NCBI GenBank assembly: GCA_005790545.1 | Contig: SXUL01000021.1 | Coordinates: 1 to 47,876 of the forward strand | Source of the DNA: Planctomycetia bacterium | GTDB lineage: Bacteria > Planctomycetota > GCA-002687715 | Direction of reading: 5' to 3' | DNA: 47,876 nt | Part shown: in pieces, positions 47,125 through 47,876 of the stretch | Numbering within the stretch: position 1 is the stretch's first letter | Layout of the letters: every line of letters starts with the position of its first letter | Program-made: the position numbers and the translations under genes | Notes under the pieces: generated by a model | Databases searched by the model: none | What the model saw: only the letters and a program-made list of their open reading frames with translations | What the model was told of the DNA's origin: nothing

Positions 47125-47876
47125 ATGAACACCGAGCGCATCGTCGAGTGCGTACCGAATTTTTCCGAAGGCCGGGACCGCGCCGTCATTGATGCCATTG
47201 CGCGGGCGCTCGGATCGGTGAGTGGCGCGCAAGTGCTGGATGTGGACCCCGGCGCTGCCACCAATCGCACGGTCATCACGCTGGTCGGCAATCCTGAATC
47301 CGTGCTGGAGGCGGCCTTCCGCGGCATCCAGCTCGCAGCGGAACTGATCGACATGAGCCGCCACAAGGGTGCTCATGCGCGTATCGGCGCCACGGATGTG
47401 TGTCCCTTCATTCCGGTGAGCGGCGTGAGCATGGAGGAGTGCGCAGAACTTGCCCGGCGCCTCGGGCAGCGCGTGGGCACGGAACTCGGGATTCCTGTCT
47501 ACCTCTACGAATCCGCGGCCCGTACGCCGGAGCGGCGGAACCTCGCGGATGTGCGCGCGGGTGAATACGAGGGGCTGGCAGAGAAAATCCTGCAGCCCGC
47601 ATGGAAGCCCGATTACGGTCCGGCGAAATTCTGCGCACGCAGCGGCGCCACGGTCATCGGTGCCCGCCCGTTCCTCATTGCTTTCAATGTGAATCTGAAC
47701 ACGCGCCAGAAGAAACTCGCGACGGAAGTGGCGAATGCCGTGCGTGAGCAGGGGCGCCCGCAGCGTGGTGCCGACGGAAAGCTGCTGAAGGACACTCAAG
47801 GGCGCACGCTCTGCACGCCCGGTCGTCTGAAGACCGTGAAGGCCGTGGGCTGGGTCATCGAGGAATACGCGCGCGC
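47125..47876 (+). CDS. Glutamate formimidoyltransferase, 3' end outside window
   Basis: At least 250 codons, open to the right edge. Transfers the formimino group of N-formimino-glutamate to tetrahydrofolate in histidine degradation. The start ATG 47125 has AAGGAG 5 nt upstream. Seen: IVECVPNFSEGRD (family N-terminus), VLDVDPGAATNRTVIT, DMSRHKGAHARIGATDVCPFIPV with the catalytic His region, IPVYLYESAA, YGPAKFCARSGATVIGARPFLIAFNVNL. This is strongly diagnostic. Whether a cyclodeaminase domain is fused cannot be seen. TACGTT at 47098-47103 may be its -10. Confidence 0.93.
   Translation, partial: MNTERIVECVPNFSEGRDRAVIDAIARALGSVSGAQVLDVDPGAATNRTVITLVGNPESVLEAAFRGIQLAAELIDMSRHKGAHARIGATDVCPFIPVSGVSMEECAELARRLGQRVGTELGIPVYLYESAARTPERRNLADVRAGEYEGLAEKILQPAWKPDYGPAKFCARSGATVIGARPFLIAFNVNLNTRQKKLATEVANAVREQGRPQRGADGKLLKDTQGRTLCTPGRLKTVKAVGWVIEEYAR

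Noticed and set aside
44755-47799. 1014-codon open frame on the minus strand
   Set aside because: It runs antisense to the complete UvrD/Rep helicase and formimidoyltransferase, whose motifs are all intact. Long antisense frames are normal in GC-rich DNA.
1-47876. Defence islands, CRISPR arrays, prophage or insertion sequences
   Set aside because: No spaced direct repeats, transposase, integrase or phage gene was found on either strand.

Overview
This is about 48 kb of GC-rich bacterial chromosome carrying roughly 40 genes. No phage, plasmid, insertion sequence, CRISPR, rRNA or tRNA is visible. The lineage looks like Planctomycetota. The reasons are several large secreted proteins sharing a beta-rich module, a membrane-anchored sulfatase-like protein with HEAT repeats, thioredoxin-fold/TPR hybrids, and mostly short operons. 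I inferred this from gene style, not from a marker gene.

Layout: 2-775 is the end of a leucine dehydrogenase; 814-2049 an NHL propeller; 2205-3191 (-) a thioredoxin-fold protein with an in-frame UGA; 3330-4226 a LOG-like Rossmann protein; 4373-6913 a secreted protein; 7003-10536 a CcoG/NapH-like ferredoxin-TPR protein and an MscS channel. From 10652 to 15542 lie a DUF309 protein, a PH-like membrane protein and a surface-glycan cluster (GT2, GT4, FkbM methyltransferase, another glycosyltransferase). 15694-21037 holds a thioredoxin-fold/TPR/toroid protein coupled to an M20 peptidase, then enoyl-CoA hydratase and acyl-CoA dehydrogenase. 21223-24980 (-) is a secreted TIG protein and an APC permease. 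25025-27843 has a sigma factor, a likely non-coding RNA locus and a PaaK-like CoA ligase. 28191-31869 has a Rid protein divergent from a four-gene overlapping operon (AhpD-like selenoprotein, SirB1-like, kynureninase, kynurenine formamidase). The rest carries a PuuD-like membrane protein, a cupredoxin-like lipoprotein, cysS, the sulfatase-like protein, an SLC13-type transporter, two small coupled genes, a GEVED protein, a MobB-like P-loop protein, a UvrD/Rep helicase and the start of glutamate formimidoyltransferase.

Three things stand out. (1) Two genes carry a single in-frame TGA exactly at the catalytic cysteine of a redox motif: UxxC in a thioredoxin fold, and CxxU in an AhpD-like peroxidase that otherwise keeps the full E-x11-C-x2-C-x3-H signature. 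Each TGA is followed at the right distance by a hairpin with G in its apical loop, so the organism probably decodes selenocysteine. (2) A roughly 100-nt nested-hairpin repeat occurs four times, always in the same orientation, 19-43 nt after a stop codon, with compensatory base changes in two stems. (3) Between the sigma factor and the PaaK-like gene, a near-consensus promoter whose spacer is a perfect 14-bp palindrome reads into a 137-nt rod-like inverted repeat, which looks like an unannotated structured RNA. No selenocysteine machinery gene lies in the window.
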